From NCBI GenBank assembly GCA_003402285.1, contig QFXG01000025.1:16008-80007 (forward strand): a stretch of 64,000 nt of DNA, written 5' to 3'. A program made the position numbers and the translations under genes. Below, piece after piece: positions 25,979 to 35,359 of this stretch. Below the pieces are notes generated by a model. It had not been told where the DNA came from. It was given only the letters and a program-made list of their open reading frames with translations, and searched no databases. The stretch comes from Candidatus Nitrotoga sp. SPKER (GTDB taxonomy: Bacteria > Pseudomonadota > Gammaproteobacteria > Burkholderiales > Gallionellaceae). The number at the start of each line of letters is the position of its first letter. The stretch's first letter is position 1.

Positions 25979-27022
25979 ATGGACATTACAGAACTGCTTG
26001 CTTTTGGTGTCAAAAACAAAGCTTCTGATTTGCACCTGTCTGCTGGGTTGCCGCCGATGATTCGTGTACATGGCGACATACGCAAAATCAACCTGCCGCC
26101 GATGTTACATGCGGAAGTGCATGCCATGGTATATGACATCATGAACGACGGGCAGCGCAAAATTTATGAAGAAAATAAAGAAATTGATTTTTCCTTTGAG
26201 GTTCCGGGACTCGCACGTTTTCGTGTAAATGCCTTTGTTCATCAGCGCGGTGCGGGTGCGGTGATGCGTACCATTCCGTCTAAAATATTAAGCCTGGTAG
26301 ACCTCAAAACTCCTAAAATTTTTGAGTCTATTGCCGATTATCCGCGCGGCATCGTGTTGGTGACTGGTCCAACTGGATCGGGTAAGTCCACCACTTTGGC
26401 AGCGATGGTTAATCATCGTAATGAACATGAAATGGGACACATCCTGACCGTGGAAGATCCGATTGAGTTTGTGCACGAAAGTAAAAAATGCTTGGTTAAT
26501 CAGCGCGAAGTCGGTGCACATACACTTTCATTTCAAAATGCTTTACGGAGCGCCTTGCGCGAAGATCCAGACATTATCCTGGTAGGTGAAATGCGCGATC
26601 TGGAAACGATACGCCTGGCCATGTCTGCGGCTGAAACGGGTCATTTGGTGTTTGGAACACTGCATACCAGTTCTGCGGCCAAGACTATCGACCGTATCAT
26701 TGACGTTTTTCCCGCTGATGAAAAGGAAATGGTGCGCGCTATGCTGTCAGAATCACTGCGAGCAGTTATTTCCCAAACCTTGCTTAAAACCAAAGATGGT
26801 ACCGGGCGTGTGGCTGCCCATGAAATTATGATTTGCACGCCAGCCATCCGTAATCTGATTCGCGAAGCCAAAGTGCCACAGATGTATTCCTCCATTCAGA
26901 CCGGTGGTGCGCTTGGAATGCAGACGCTAGACCAATGTCTGCAAGATCTGGTCAAGCGCAACGTTGTATCATCTGCAGAAGCGCGCACCAAGGCAGCTAA
27001 CAAGGATGCGTTTGTCGGCTAA
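25979..27022 (+). CDS. pilT: Type IV pilus retraction ATPase PilT
   Basis: The 347-residue hexameric ATPase powers pilus retraction at the inner-membrane base. It shows SDLHLSAGLPP at the N-terminus and Walker A GPTGSGKSTTLAAM (~130-143). The Asp box HILTVEDPIEF, Walker B DIILVGEMRD and His box ETGHLVFGTLHT follow. The PilT-specific AIRNLIRE motif near the C-terminus separates PilT from PilU. pilU follows after 23 bp. Retraction supports twitching motility and DNA uptake, in line with dprA elsewhere in the window. Confidence 0.97.
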   Translation: MDITELLAFGVKNKASDLHLSAGLPPMIRVHGDIRKINLPPMLHAEVHAMVYDIMNDGQRKIYEENKEIDFSFEVPGLARFRVNAFVHQRGAGAVMRTIPSKILSLVDLKTPKIFESIADYPRGIVLVTGPTGSGKSTTLAAMVNHRNEHEMGHILTVEDPIEFVHESKKCLVNQREVGAHTLSFQNALRSALREDPDIILVGEMRDLETIRLAMSAAETGHLVFGTLHTSSAAKTIDRIIDVFPADEKEMVRAMLSESLRAVISQTLLKTKDGTGRVAAHEIMICTPAIRNLIREAKVPQMYSSIQTGGALGMQTLDQCLQDLVKRNVVSSAEARTKAANKDAFVG

Positions 27023-27045
27023 TCAGTGGAGTGTCAGGGGTAATC

Positions 27046-28185
27046 ATGGAAAGAGATCAAGCTACCGAGCTAATGCATAATCTGTTGCGCGGGATGATTA
27101 CCCAGAAGGCATCTGACCTGTTTATTACAGCCGGATTTCCGCCCGCATTCAAGGTGGATGGCAAGATGACTCCCGTTTCACAACAGGTGCTGACGCCGCA
27201 ACACACTATGGAATTAGCGAACAGCATCATGAACGACCGTCAAGCCGCTGAATTCGAAGCGTCACACGAATGTAACTTTGCGATCAGTCCGGCTGGTATT
27301 GGCCGTTTTCGCGTGAATGTGTTTATGCAACAGCAGCGTATCGGTATGGTGTTACGCACCATCACCACCAAGATTCCCGATCTTACTCAAATGGGGATGC
27401 CAGAAGTACTAAAGGATGTGGCAATGACCAAACGCGGGCTGGTCATTCTGGTCGGTGGTACTGGTAGCGGCAAATCCACAACATTGGCAGCCATGCTTGG
27501 CTACCGTAACCAGAATACTTACGGTCACATCATCACTATTGAAGATCCAGTAGAGTTTGTGCATGAGCACATCAACTGTCTTATTACTCATCGTGAAGTT
27601 GGAGTGGACACGGACTCTTGGCACGTTGCATTGAAAAACACGTTGCGCCAAGCACCGGATGTCATTTTCATCGGTGAGATACGCGACCGTGAAACCATGG
27701 AATATGCTGTGACATTTGCCGAGACCGGCCATCTGTGTATGGCCACGCTACACGCTAATAGTGCGAATCAGGCACTGGACCGTATTATCAACTTCTTCCC
27801 GGAAGAGCGTCGCGAGCAATTGTTAATGGATTTGTCTCTCAATATCAAGGCACTTATTTCACAGCGCCTAATCCCACGTGTGGATGGGGTAGGCCGTTCA
27901 GTGGCCATGGAAATCATGCTCAACTCCCCGCTCATTTCTGATTTGATTTTCAAAGGTGAGGTGCTTGCAATTAAGGGAGTAATGTCTAAATCACGTGAGC
28001 TTGGGATGCAGACCTTCGATCAAGCACTGTTCGATCTGCACGAAGCCAACCTGATCAGTTATGCAGAAGCGCTAAAGAATGCTGACTCGGTCAATGATCT
28101 GCGCCTGCGTATTAAGCTGGAAAGTCAAAGTTCCAAGGATATCGACATAATGGCGGGACTGGATCACTTACAGATGACTGATTAG
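27046..28185 (+). CDS. pilU: PilT-dependent ATPase PilU
   Basis: The 379-residue retraction ATPase is a paralogue of the preceding PilT. It has SDLFITAGFPP, Walker A GGTGSGKSTTLAAM, TIEDPVEFVHEH, Walker B DVIFIGEIRDRETME and ETGHLCMATLHANS. The C-terminal region (LISDLIFKGEVLAIKGVM) lacks the PilT AIRNLIRE motif, which supports PilU. The ATG at 27046 follows AGGGG at good spacing; the frame also has a GTG at 27031. It probably forms a pilTU transcript. Confidence 0.95.
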   Translation: MERDQATELMHNLLRGMITQKASDLFITAGFPPAFKVDGKMTPVSQQVLTPQHTMELANSIMNDRQAAEFEASHECNFAISPAGIGRFRVNVFMQQQRIGMVLRTITTKIPDLTQMGMPEVLKDVAMTKRGLVILVGGTGSGKSTTLAAMLGYRNQNTYGHIITIEDPVEFVHEHINCLITHREVGVDTDSWHVALKNTLRQAPDVIFIGEIRDRETMEYAVTFAETGHLCMATLHANSANQALDRIINFFPEERREQLLMDLSLNIKALISQRLIPRVDGVGRSVAMEIMLNSPLISDLIFKGEVLAIKGVMSKSRELGMQTFDQALFDLHEANLISYAEALKNADSVNDLRLRIKLESQSSKDIDIMAGLDHLQMTD

Positions 28186-28352
28186 CCTGAATACATAGAT
28201 CGAGGTTATTAAGATTGGCAAAGGGTTCATCTACAGGAATGTCTTTGCGAGTAACAGTTGTAAGATTAAATTGAAGTTAATCTCTGCCAGTATCGACTCT
28301 CGAACGAGAGGTCGTTTCCTATAATGATAGTGCGTAAGCGCACTTTGGCAAT

Positions 28353-29060
28353 CTACTCAAGAATTTCGCGCTCAATTTCTTCTACGGTGACATGACGCAC
28401 GTCTTTACCCTTAACCATATAAACCACATATTCGGACATGTTTTTGGCATGATCACCGATGCGCTCAATGGCCTTGGCGACAAACAGAATTTCCAATGCA
28501 GTCGAGATGGTGCGTGGATCTTCCATCATGAAGGTGATGAGGTAGCGCATGATGGTACGGAATTCCTCATCCACCAATTCATCCTGACGCACTACCTGGG
28601 CCGCATAGGCAAGATCAAGACGAGCAAAGGCATCCAGCGATTTGCGGAGCATGTCCAGAGCGAGGTCCGCGGCATGCTTGATTTCCGTATAGCGTGGCAG
28701 GATGAGACTGTTCCGCTGTGACAACAGTTTGCCCATGCGTGCAATTTTTTCCGCCTCGTCGCCGATACGTTCAAGATCCGTAATCGTCTTGATCACCGTC
28801 ATCACCATACGCAAGTCACCCGCAGCGGGCTGGCGGCGAGCAATAATCTGATTGCAGCTCTCGTCGATTTCTACTTCCATCGCATTAACACGATGATCAT
28901 CATTAATAATGCGATTCATCAGTGGCACATCACCATTGACCAGTGCCTCAACAGCAAGTCGAATTTGACTCTCCACCAGTCCACCCATTTGTAATACTCG
29001 TGCGCGTACCGCTTCCAGCTCGGTATCAAATTGCTTAGAGGTATGTTCAGTGGAGATCAT
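28353..29060 (-). CDS. phoU: Phosphate signalling protein PhoU
   Basis: The 235-residue, all-helical protein has two PhoU repeats with the acidic metal-binding motifs DLERIGDEAEKIA and AIERIGDHAKNMSEYV. It links the Pst transporter to PhoR and dampens the Pho response. AAGGA precedes the ATG at 29060. No pst or phoBR genes are beside it here; rpiA lies upstream on the same strand after 68 bp, so the gene is detached from the usual pst operon. Confidence 0.95.
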   Translation of the reverse strand: MISTEHTSKQFDTELEAVRARVLQMGGLVESQIRLAVEALVNGDVPLMNRIINDDHRVNAMEVEIDESCNQIIARRQPAAGDLRMVMTVIKTITDLERIGDEAEKIARMGKLLSQRNSLILPRYTEIKHAADLALDMLRKSLDAFARLDLAYAAQVVRQDELVDEEFRTIMRYLITFMMEDPRTISTALEILFVAKAIERIGDHAKNMSEYVVYMVKGKDVRHVTVEEIEREILE

Positions 29061-29128
29061 GATTCAGATCCTTCTTATGGCTAGGGTTGGGCGATACTAC
29101 TCGCGTATGGTGACAACTTTGTTGCGTA

Positions 29129-29788
29129 TTAAGCAGTAAAGGTCTGCACCCCGCTTGCAGTTCCCAGTAGTAACACGTCCGCCCCACGACGCGCAAACAG
29201 GCCATTAGTAACCACCCCTGCGATATTATTGATGGTCGTTTCCAGCTCTATCGGATTCAATATTTTTAGGCCAGATACATCAAGAATGAGATTGCCGTTA
29301 TCAGTTACAAAACCCTCACGCAATTTGGGTTGACCACCCAGCAACACCATCTGGCGTGCCACATAACTGCTGGCCATGGGGATCACCTCCAGCGGCAATG
29401 GGAAGGTCCCAAGAACATCCACTAGCTTGCTGGAATCGCATAAACAAATAAATTTTTTGCTCGTAGCGGCTACTATTTTTTCGCGCGTCAATGCGCCGCC
29501 ACCGCCCTTAATCATATGTAAATGACGCGTAATCTCGTCTGCTCCATCCACGTAAATAGATAAGCTACCGATATCATTCAGCGAAAATACCTGGATGCCA
29601 TGCTCTTTTAAACGTTGCGCTGAAGCTTCGGAACTGGCCACTGCACCGCATATTTTTTTCTTAATTTTCCCCAGTTCGTCTATAAAGAAATTGGCCGTCG
29701 AGCCGGTGCCCACTCCTACGATACAATTTGTCGGGACATGTGCTATTGCGGCTTGTGCTACCGCGAGCTTTAACTCATTTTGCGTCAT
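29129..29788 (-). CDS. rpiA: Ribose-5-phosphate isomerase A
   Basis: The 219-residue enzyme interconverts ribose-5-phosphate and ribulose-5-phosphate in the pentose phosphate pathway. Motifs [16 protein letters not shown] (~26-41), YVDGADEIT (with the catalytic region Asp-Gly-Ala-Asp-Glu), [13 protein letters not shown] and [11 protein letters not shown] are all present, and the length is normal. It lies upstream of phoU on the same strand; a 68-bp gap allows a shared transcript. Confidence 0.97.
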   Translation of the reverse strand: MTQNELKLAVAQAAIAHVPTNCIVGVGTGSTANFFIDELGKIKKKICGAVASSEASAQRLKEHGIQVFSLNDIGSLSIYVDGADEITRHLHMIKGGGGALTREKIVAATSKKFICLCDSSKLVDVLGTFPLPLEVIPMASSYVARQMVLLGGQPKLREGFVTDNGNLILDVSGLKILNPIELETTINNIAGVVTNGLFARRGADVLLLGTASGVQTFTA

Positions 29789-30032
29789 GATTATGTTGCC
29801 TTAATTTAACAAATATTGTTTCTTGCCTGGGATTATTGCAGGAATTAACACTTTTAGAAACACTTGGCGTCTTGCATATTTATGATATCGTTAAAACTAT
29901 CGTACGGTCTTGCCAAATTGACTGTCACCAGCAAAGTAGCGATTTTACCCTCATACGGCGATGTATTTCCCCCAGTAAGCTAACTTTAACCATGCAACCT
30001 AAGTATTTCACGGAACTAACGTTATTTTAAAA

Positions 30033-30575
30033 ATGACAAAACATCACGGAAACACTGCGCCATTACAACCCGAGGGGATTCCATCGCCATGGATTTGCCA
30101 CTATGCTAAATTGATTCGTAGCGGTGGTCAGGTGCTCGATTTAGCTTGTGGTAGTGGACGCCATACACGCTGGCTTGCGGCTAACAACTGGCGAGTAAAT
30201 GCCGTGGATCGTGATACAAGTGCTCTTGTCGGGCTGCAGCAGCTGCCTAATGTATCAATCCAAATCACAGATTTAGAGAATGATATTTGGCCCTATGCTG
30301 ACCATCGCTTCGATGGCATCGTTGTCAGCCGTTATTTGTACCGGCCACTATTACCACGACTGATCGAGTCGCTCAATGCAGGTGGAGTGTTGATCTACGA
30401 AACTTTCATGGAAGGTAATGAGCGCTTTGGGCGACCAAAAAATCCAGATTTTTTGCTGCGTTCTAACGAGCTACTAGAGGTTTTTTCCCCGCATCTTACA
30501 GTAATTGCTTATCAACAAGGTGAATTTCAAGAGCCCAATCCTGCCGTCATACAGCGTATTTGCGCAGTGTCTTAA
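30033..30575 (+). CDS. Class I SAM-dependent methyltransferase
   Basis: The 180-residue cytosolic protein has motif I VLDLACGSGRHTRWLA (~36-51), an acidic end of strand 2 (VNAVDRD) and a TDLEN...DGIVVSRYLYRP motif IV-like region, followed by GGVLIYETFMEGNERFG. It resembles TehB/UbiE-type small methyltransferases; the substrate cannot be told. It stands alone between divergent rpiA and convergent ntrX. Confidence 0.85.
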   Translation: MTKHHGNTAPLQPEGIPSPWICHYAKLIRSGGQVLDLACGSGRHTRWLAANNWRVNAVDRDTSALVGLQQLPNVSIQITDLENDIWPYADHRFDGIVVSRYLYRPLLPRLIESLNAGGVLIYETFMEGNERFGRPKNPDFLLRSNELLEVFSPHLTVIAYQQGEFQEPNPAVIQRICAVS

Positions 30576-30684
30576 AGGCGCAACAATTAATTTTAGATTT
30601 ACATTAGATGTTAAAGATATGGTTTACATATCTCAAGCTATATTCACTCATGCTAAACCAATCTGATATTTTTGTTTGTAATGG

Positions 30685-31335
30685 TTAATTTTCGTCACTA
30701 CTCTTCTTGGTGAACTTAACATCGAGCTGTTTTAATTTACGATATAAATGAGTGCGTTCCAAACCAACATTTTTCGCCACACGGGACATATTACCGTTTT
30801 CTTTATGCATATGATAATTAAAATATAGGCTGTCAAAATGATCACGCGCTTCGCGTAATGGCAAGTCGAGCGGCAATGGGAATTGTGCCGCAGTCCCACA
30901 GAGAGTCGCCATGCTTCCTCGATCAATTAAATTTGCTGATGTAACTCCCTGTCGAATATTGGGTGTTGTACCTATGATTGCCTTGGCAACAGCATCAAGC
31001 AGTTTCTGTAATGCAATAGGTTTTTCAAGGAAATCTACCGCACCTATGCGTGTTGCCTCAAGTGCTGTTTCTATGGTGCCATGTCCCGACATCATGATTA
31101 CTGGCATAGTTAACAAGTTCTGTCCCCCCCATTCTTTAAGCAGACTGATGCCATCGGTATTAGGCATCCAGATATCCAACAACACTAAATCTGGCACCCG
31201 CCGGTTGCGAAAATCGCGCGCCTGAATAGCATTCTCAGCCAGATGCACATGATAACCTTCGTCAAACAAGATCTCCGAAAGCAACTCGCGAATACCGATT
31301 TCATCATCTACCACTAGAATTTCTTTAGTTGTCAT
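30685..31335 (-). CDS. NtrX-like response regulator without AAA+ domain
   Basis: The 216-residue protein has a receiver domain (~1-120; acidic pocket DD at 10-11, phospho-acceptor D54 in LLDIWMP, Lys in FLEKPI). A C-terminal Fis-type helix-turn-helix (~175-210; SRVAKNVGLERTHLYRKLKQ) follows. Full-length NtrX has a sigma-54-interacting AAA+ module between the two; here only ~50 residues separate them. It therefore likely binds DNA without acting as an RpoN activator. The gene starts 1 bp after the sensor-kinase stop. Confidence 0.88.
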   Translation of the reverse strand: MTTKEILVVDDEIGIRELLSEILFDEGYHVHLAENAIQARDFRNRRVPDLVLLDIWMPNTDGISLLKEWGGQNLLTMPVIMMSGHGTIETALEATRIGAVDFLEKPIALQKLLDAVAKAIIGTTPNIRQGVTSANLIDRGSMATLCGTAAQFPLPLDLPLREARDHFDSLYFNYHMHKENGNMSRVAKNVGLERTHLYRKLKQLDVKFTKKSSDEN

Positions 31336-31336
31336 T

Positions 31337-33463
31337 TCATACGACCTCTATTAATAAGGGCAAGGTAACACTTACTTTCGTTCCACCTGTTGCTACATTT
31401 GCAATAACAATACTGCCACCGTGTTCTTCTACAATTTTCTTCACGATTGCTAAACCTAGCCCAGTACCTTTAGGCTTAGTCGTTCTGTAAGGTTCGAAAG
31501 CACGCGCCAGTAAATGTTCAGGGAAACCGCTGCCATTGTCTTGTACACATAATTTTAATGCGCCGCCTTCTTCTGCGGTGCTTAGGATAATTTCCCGTTG
31601 TGTAACATTTTGTAAAGCATCATATGAATTTTGCAACAAATTATGGATCACTTGGCGCAAACGTGTGGCATCTCCCTTAACCCAAGTTTGGGTCGCATTC
31701 AAACGTAAGGTAATTGGACTACTGTTAGCTTCATATAATCCAAGTACTTCGCGTAGTAGCTGGTGTATGTCCAGCATTACCAACTTGGGAGCGGGTGTCC
31801 GGGCATAATCGGCGAATTCGGTGACCATGTTTTTCATTGCTGCCACTTGACTCACGATAGTTTGTGTTGCCCGCTGCAATAGCTGTGCGTCGCTTCCGTC
31901 CAGCTTGGCGCTCAACTTGTGCTGCAGGCGTTCCGCGGACAGCTGAATAGGAGTAAGCGGATTTTTGATTTCGTGCGCCAAACGGCGTGCCACTTCGCCC
32001 CACGCGGCTTGACGTTCTGCTTGCAACAAATAGGTAATATCGTCGAACACTACGACATAACTGTTGTTCGTTGCTGTGGATAACCGAGTACCGCGCATTA
32101 GCAATATCTGATCACCATTTTTGCTTGGCCGTTCAATTTGGCGTTGCCATTCGCCGCTTGTTACTTCATTAAAGGCCTGCATGATTGCATCGGAAAAAGG
32201 ACGAAGTAAGGGGTGACGCACGGCGATTTCCGCTAATGGTATATTCTGCATGTCCAGGAGCGACGCTCCAAGTATTTGCGCCGCACTGCTGTTGACAGAA
32301 CGTAGTTTGAATTGCTCATCTACTACTAACACGCCGGATGATAGATGTGCCAGCATGCTTTCCAGGTAGGTTTTAGCATCTTCCGCTTGGCGTTGTTGCT
32401 GTTCGCTCGTAGTTTTTGCATCGGCCAGTTGTAACGTCATTTGGTTGAACAGTCCGGTCAGCGCCCCCAGCTCATCACGGCTTTTAATGGGATGCTGACG
32501 TGAAAAGTCACCTTGCGCTACCGCCCGTGTTCCTTCGGCCAGTGCCGCGAGCGGTGCGCTTAAGCGATCACTAATAAAAAAAGCAGCTGACACCGCGCTC
32601 AACAATACAATCAATAGTGATAGTGTTAGCGTGATGCCATACAAGCGCTTCAATCCTAAACGAGACAATGCCAATTCCTGATAATCGCGATAAACCACCC
32701 TTACCATTTCTGCGTCAGCGGCAAGCTGTTTGGGCACTGGCTGTGTTAGCTGCAAAATACGTCCCCCGCCTGGCAATTGCAGCGGCTTAACCAGCACCAG
32801 CACACGCAATATCAAGCTGTTATCAGGAAGTGTATCAATAATGCTATTGAACCCCTGCTGGCTTGTCTCTCGCAGCATTTCGGCATCTGGTCCATCGGGA
32901 GGTGACTTGCGGTGGTTGCTACTGGCAAACGCAAGTAGCTTTCCGTTTTTGTTAAACAATGCAACATCCTGAGTCGTACCTTTGCCGATCAGCTGGCCCA
33001 ACGTTTTTACGTATTGATCTGGAGATTGTTTTGCAAGTAACTGCGCGGCGGACTGACCTTTCTTACTCAACTCCTTAAGTTCCGTTTCCAGCGCATTTCG
33101 ACCCAAATTCAAACCGCCCTCCAGCGCTTTTTCTACCCGAAGGTCGAACCACGACTCAATGCTCTTATCAAGAAACTGTACCGAAACAGCATACACCAGT
33201 AGACCTGGCAGGATCGCAATCAAAATGAAAAACAACGTCAAGCGCAGGGTGAGCTTTGCACCAAATACCTGTGCCTTAAGCTTGCCGCGCAACTGCCATA
33301 ATTGATAGCCAACTAGCCCGACCAGATACACGGCTAAGACCCCGGCTAAAGCGAGCAGTACATAGTAGTTACGTGAAAATAATTCAGTATTAGCGCTGGC
33401 GCTTGACAGCAGATAAAGCAGAAAGCTGCCAACCAGTGCACTGATGAAAATTAAATATTTCAT
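31337..33463 (-). CDS. NtrY-like sensor histidine kinase
   Basis: The 708-residue inner-membrane kinase has an N-terminal set of hydrophobic helices (three before ~100) and a periplasmic sensing region (~105-280). Another helix leads into a HAMP domain (~300-350), then a PAS domain (~370-480) and HisKA with RRLAHEIKNPLTPIQLSAER. The HATPase shows NLLQNSYDAL, NGSGFP and GTGLGLAIVKKIVEEHGG. It is predicted to phosphorylate the response regulator encoded directly downstream. The NtrYX pair follows rsmB-DUF4390 on one strand, the standard betaproteobacterial order. The signal may be redox or nitrogen related; this is inference from the family. Confidence 0.93.
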   Translation of the reverse strand: MKYLIFISALVGSFLLYLLSSASANTELFSRNYYVLLALAGVLAVYLVGLVGYQLWQLRGKLKAQVFGAKLTLRLTLFFILIAILPGLLVYAVSVQFLDKSIESWFDLRVEKALEGGLNLGRNALETELKELSKKGQSAAQLLAKQSPDQYVKTLGQLIGKGTTQDVALFNKNGKLLAFASSNHRKSPPDGPDAEMLRETSQQGFNSIIDTLPDNSLILRVLVLVKPLQLPGGGRILQLTQPVPKQLAADAEMVRVVYRDYQELALSRLGLKRLYGITLTLSLLIVLLSAVSAAFFISDRLSAPLAALAEGTRAVAQGDFSRQHPIKSRDELGALTGLFNQMTLQLADAKTTSEQQQRQAEDAKTYLESMLAHLSSGVLVVDEQFKLRSVNSSAAQILGASLLDMQNIPLAEIAVRHPLLRPFSDAIMQAFNEVTSGEWQRQIERPSKNGDQILLMRGTRLSTATNNSYVVVFDDITYLLQAERQAAWGEVARRLAHEIKNPLTPIQLSAERLQHKLSAKLDGSDAQLLQRATQTIVSQVAAMKNMVTEFADYARTPAPKLVMLDIHQLLREVLGLYEANSSPITLRLNATQTWVKGDATRLRQVIHNLLQNSYDALQNVTQREIILSTAEEGGALKLCVQDNGSGFPEHLLARAFEPYRTTKPKGTGLGLAIVKKIVEEHGGSIVIANVATGGTKVSVTLPLLIEVV

Positions 33464-33466
33464 TAC

Positions 33467-34096
33467 CTAATCACTGTCGCGGTCTAAAGCAGATGCGATG
33501 GGGCGAACGATCCAGCGATACCAATTGGAATCAAAATTCCAGTCTTGCGTGGCTAAGGCGTTAACTTGTAGAGGTTTTGGTAATTGAGTTACATCCAGAC
33601 GCATGCGCGTGGCAGCAATGTAGTCCCCTTTTTGCGGCAACAGCCCTGTAATATAATCATTGTTTTTCTGGAACAGCGAAGCATCAATCGGGGCAGCAGA
33701 CTGATGACTGATAATACGCAGGGCATCGCCCAAGCTAGAAAAGTTTTGAAATAGCGAGCCACGCGTGATGCGATACTGGCGCGTCAGTTTGTTATAAGAT
33801 AATTTGGCAGTCTGTTCATTTTTTGCAATAACTTCGTCCAGCCAGTACCAACGTGGACGAATCAGAGTGAATTCACTAATAAAATATAGCGGTACCCCGC
33901 GCGTCAGCGCTTGATCTACAACAAAGTTTAGGCTGATGTCGAAATCAGCTGAAAATTGATAACTGCCGTCAGAAAACCGTACTTCCGTTTTACGTACTGT
34001 AATTCCTTCAGCATAGACGATCGAAATACCTAGCCAGAATGCCAGCAGCACAGCCAGCAATTGCGCCAGGTTATGCCTGTTTTTGCAGTAATGCAT
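33467..34096 (-). CDS. DUF4390 domain protein
   Basis: The 209-residue protein has an N-terminal signal or anchor (LLAVLLAFWLGISIVYAEG), then a beta-rich region with FSADFDISLN, RGVPLYFISEFTLIRPRWYW and a YRITRGSLFQNFSSL segment, as in DUF4390 proteins. It is probably periplasmic. Its role is unknown, but it nearly always lies between rsmB and ntrY, as here. The start is ATG 34096, overlapping rsmB by 26 bp; the frame extends to 34141 without a better start. The stop is 3 bp before the ntrY start. Confidence 0.9.
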   Translation of the reverse strand: MHYCKNRHNLAQLLAVLLAFWLGISIVYAEGITVRKTEVRFSDGSYQFSADFDISLNFVVDQALTRGVPLYFISEFTLIRPRWYWLDEVIAKNEQTAKLSYNKLTRQYRITRGSLFQNFSSLGDALRIISHQSAAPIDASLFQKNNDYITGLLPQKGDYIAATRMRLDVTQLPKPLQVNALATQDWNFDSNWYRWIVRPIASALDRDSD

Positions 34097-35357
34097 AAAA
34101 GAAACCGTCGTGCTGGTGATTGGGGAATAATTGACCTTCATTTAAATTGGGCATGGACAACGGCAATTGTTTGCCATCATCATGTTGAGTTAAAAATTCA
34201 TTGATAACCTCCTGATTTTCTTGCGCAAAAATGGAACAGGTTACATATAGTAGCTTGCCATTTCTTTCCAGCAGTCGCCATAACGAGCAAAGAATAGGTA
34301 ATTGTTGTTGTGCGAATCCATTAATATCACCGGGACGACGCAGCCATTTTATATCGGGATGACGCCGCACTACGCCAGAGGCGGAGCAGGGTACATCGGC
34401 CAAGATTCGATGGAATGGTCTGCCATCCCACCAACTATCTGGCTGTGCCGCATCACCGTTTTGCAACCGTGCATGTAATTGCAGGCGTTGCAGGTTCTCA
34501 CGTACCAGTTCCAAACGGTGCGAATTTTTGTCCAAAGCAAGCAGATCAAGTTGTGCCAGTTCCAGTAGATGAGTACTCTTTCCGCCCGGTGCAGCACACG
34601 CATCAAGCACCCGCATACCGTCCTGTACGTCTAACAGGCGCGCTGCGTATTGCGCACCCGCATCTTGTACTGAAACCAGACCATCGAAAAATCCTGGTAA
34701 CTTATTTACCGGGAGAGGGTGCTTCAACAGTACAGCATCTGGCTCGATCCGACTGGCTTGAATACCCTGCTGAGCAAGCAGCGCCAAATAATCTGTTGTA
34801 CTGATGTATCGACAATTCACACGCAGTGTCATGGGAGGATGCTGGTTACCCGCTAGCAAGATAGCTTCTGCATGCCTTCCATATTGCGCCCGGACTGCCG
34901 CTATCCACCATTGCGGATAGGCATAACGACCTTCCTCGCTAGTGGTTGCGGCGGCAACTAACGCCTCGCGGTTGCGTAAGAAATTGCGCAGTACCGCATT
35001 CGTCAGCCCCCCAGCTGCTGCATTGCACTTTCGCACAGCACGCACGGCATGATCTACCACCGCATGGGGGGCAGCTTGGGTATGGAGTAGTTGATACAAA
35101 GCCACTAATAGCAGGCAGCGTAGTTGCGAATCCTGCACGGGTTTGTGCAACAATTGATCCAGCACGCGCACTAACTGACCGTAAAAACGCAGCGTACCAT
35201 AACTTAAATCCTGTAGTGCACCGCGTTGTTGTGGTGTTAATTCTGGCATGGTTTGCCCAGGCATCATCTGCAAAGCCGTACTCAATGTCTGACTCAGATT
35301 GCGTCCGGCCAATACTTGGCAGACAACTTGGCTGGCACCTCTTTGTGCAATATGCAT
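34071..35357 (-). CDS. rsmB: 16S rRNA (cytosine-967-C5)-methyltransferase RsmB
   Basis: The 428-residue enzyme has an N-terminal NusB-like RNA-binding domain (~1-150; FLRNREAL, AVRAVRKCNAAAGGLTNAVL) and a C-terminal Rossmann methyltransferase domain. The latter has motif I DACAAPGGKSTHLLEL, motif IV DVPCSASGVVRRHPDIKW and motif VI VTCSIFAQEN. The two cysteines are the catalytic pair of RNA m5C enzymes. The start is set at ATG 35357, 2 bp after the fmt stop; an in-frame TTG at 35378 would overlap fmt. It is part of the def-fmt-rsmB-DUF4390-ntrYX run. Confidence 0.95.
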   Translation of the reverse strand: MHIAQRGASQVVCQVLAGRNLSQTLSTALQMMPGQTMPELTPQQRGALQDLSYGTLRFYGQLVRVLDQLLHKPVQDSQLRCLLLVALYQLLHTQAAPHAVVDHAVRAVRKCNAAAGGLTNAVLRNFLRNREALVAAATTSEEGRYAYPQWWIAAVRAQYGRHAEAILLAGNQHPPMTLRVNCRYISTTDYLALLAQQGIQASRIEPDAVLLKHPLPVNKLPGFFDGLVSVQDAGAQYAARLLDVQDGMRVLDACAAPGGKSTHLLELAQLDLLALDKNSHRLELVRENLQRLQLHARLQNGDAAQPDSWWDGRPFHRILADVPCSASGVVRRHPDIKWLRRPGDINGFAQQQLPILCSLWRLLERNGKLLYVTCSIFAQENQEVINEFLTQHDDGKQLPLSMPNLNEGQLFPNHQHDGFFYALLQKQA

Positions 35358-35359
35358 TG

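Noticed and set aside
29836..30030. 64-codon ORF upstream of the methyltransferase gene
   Set aside because: No ribosome site, no recognisable sequence; probably chance in the intergenic region.
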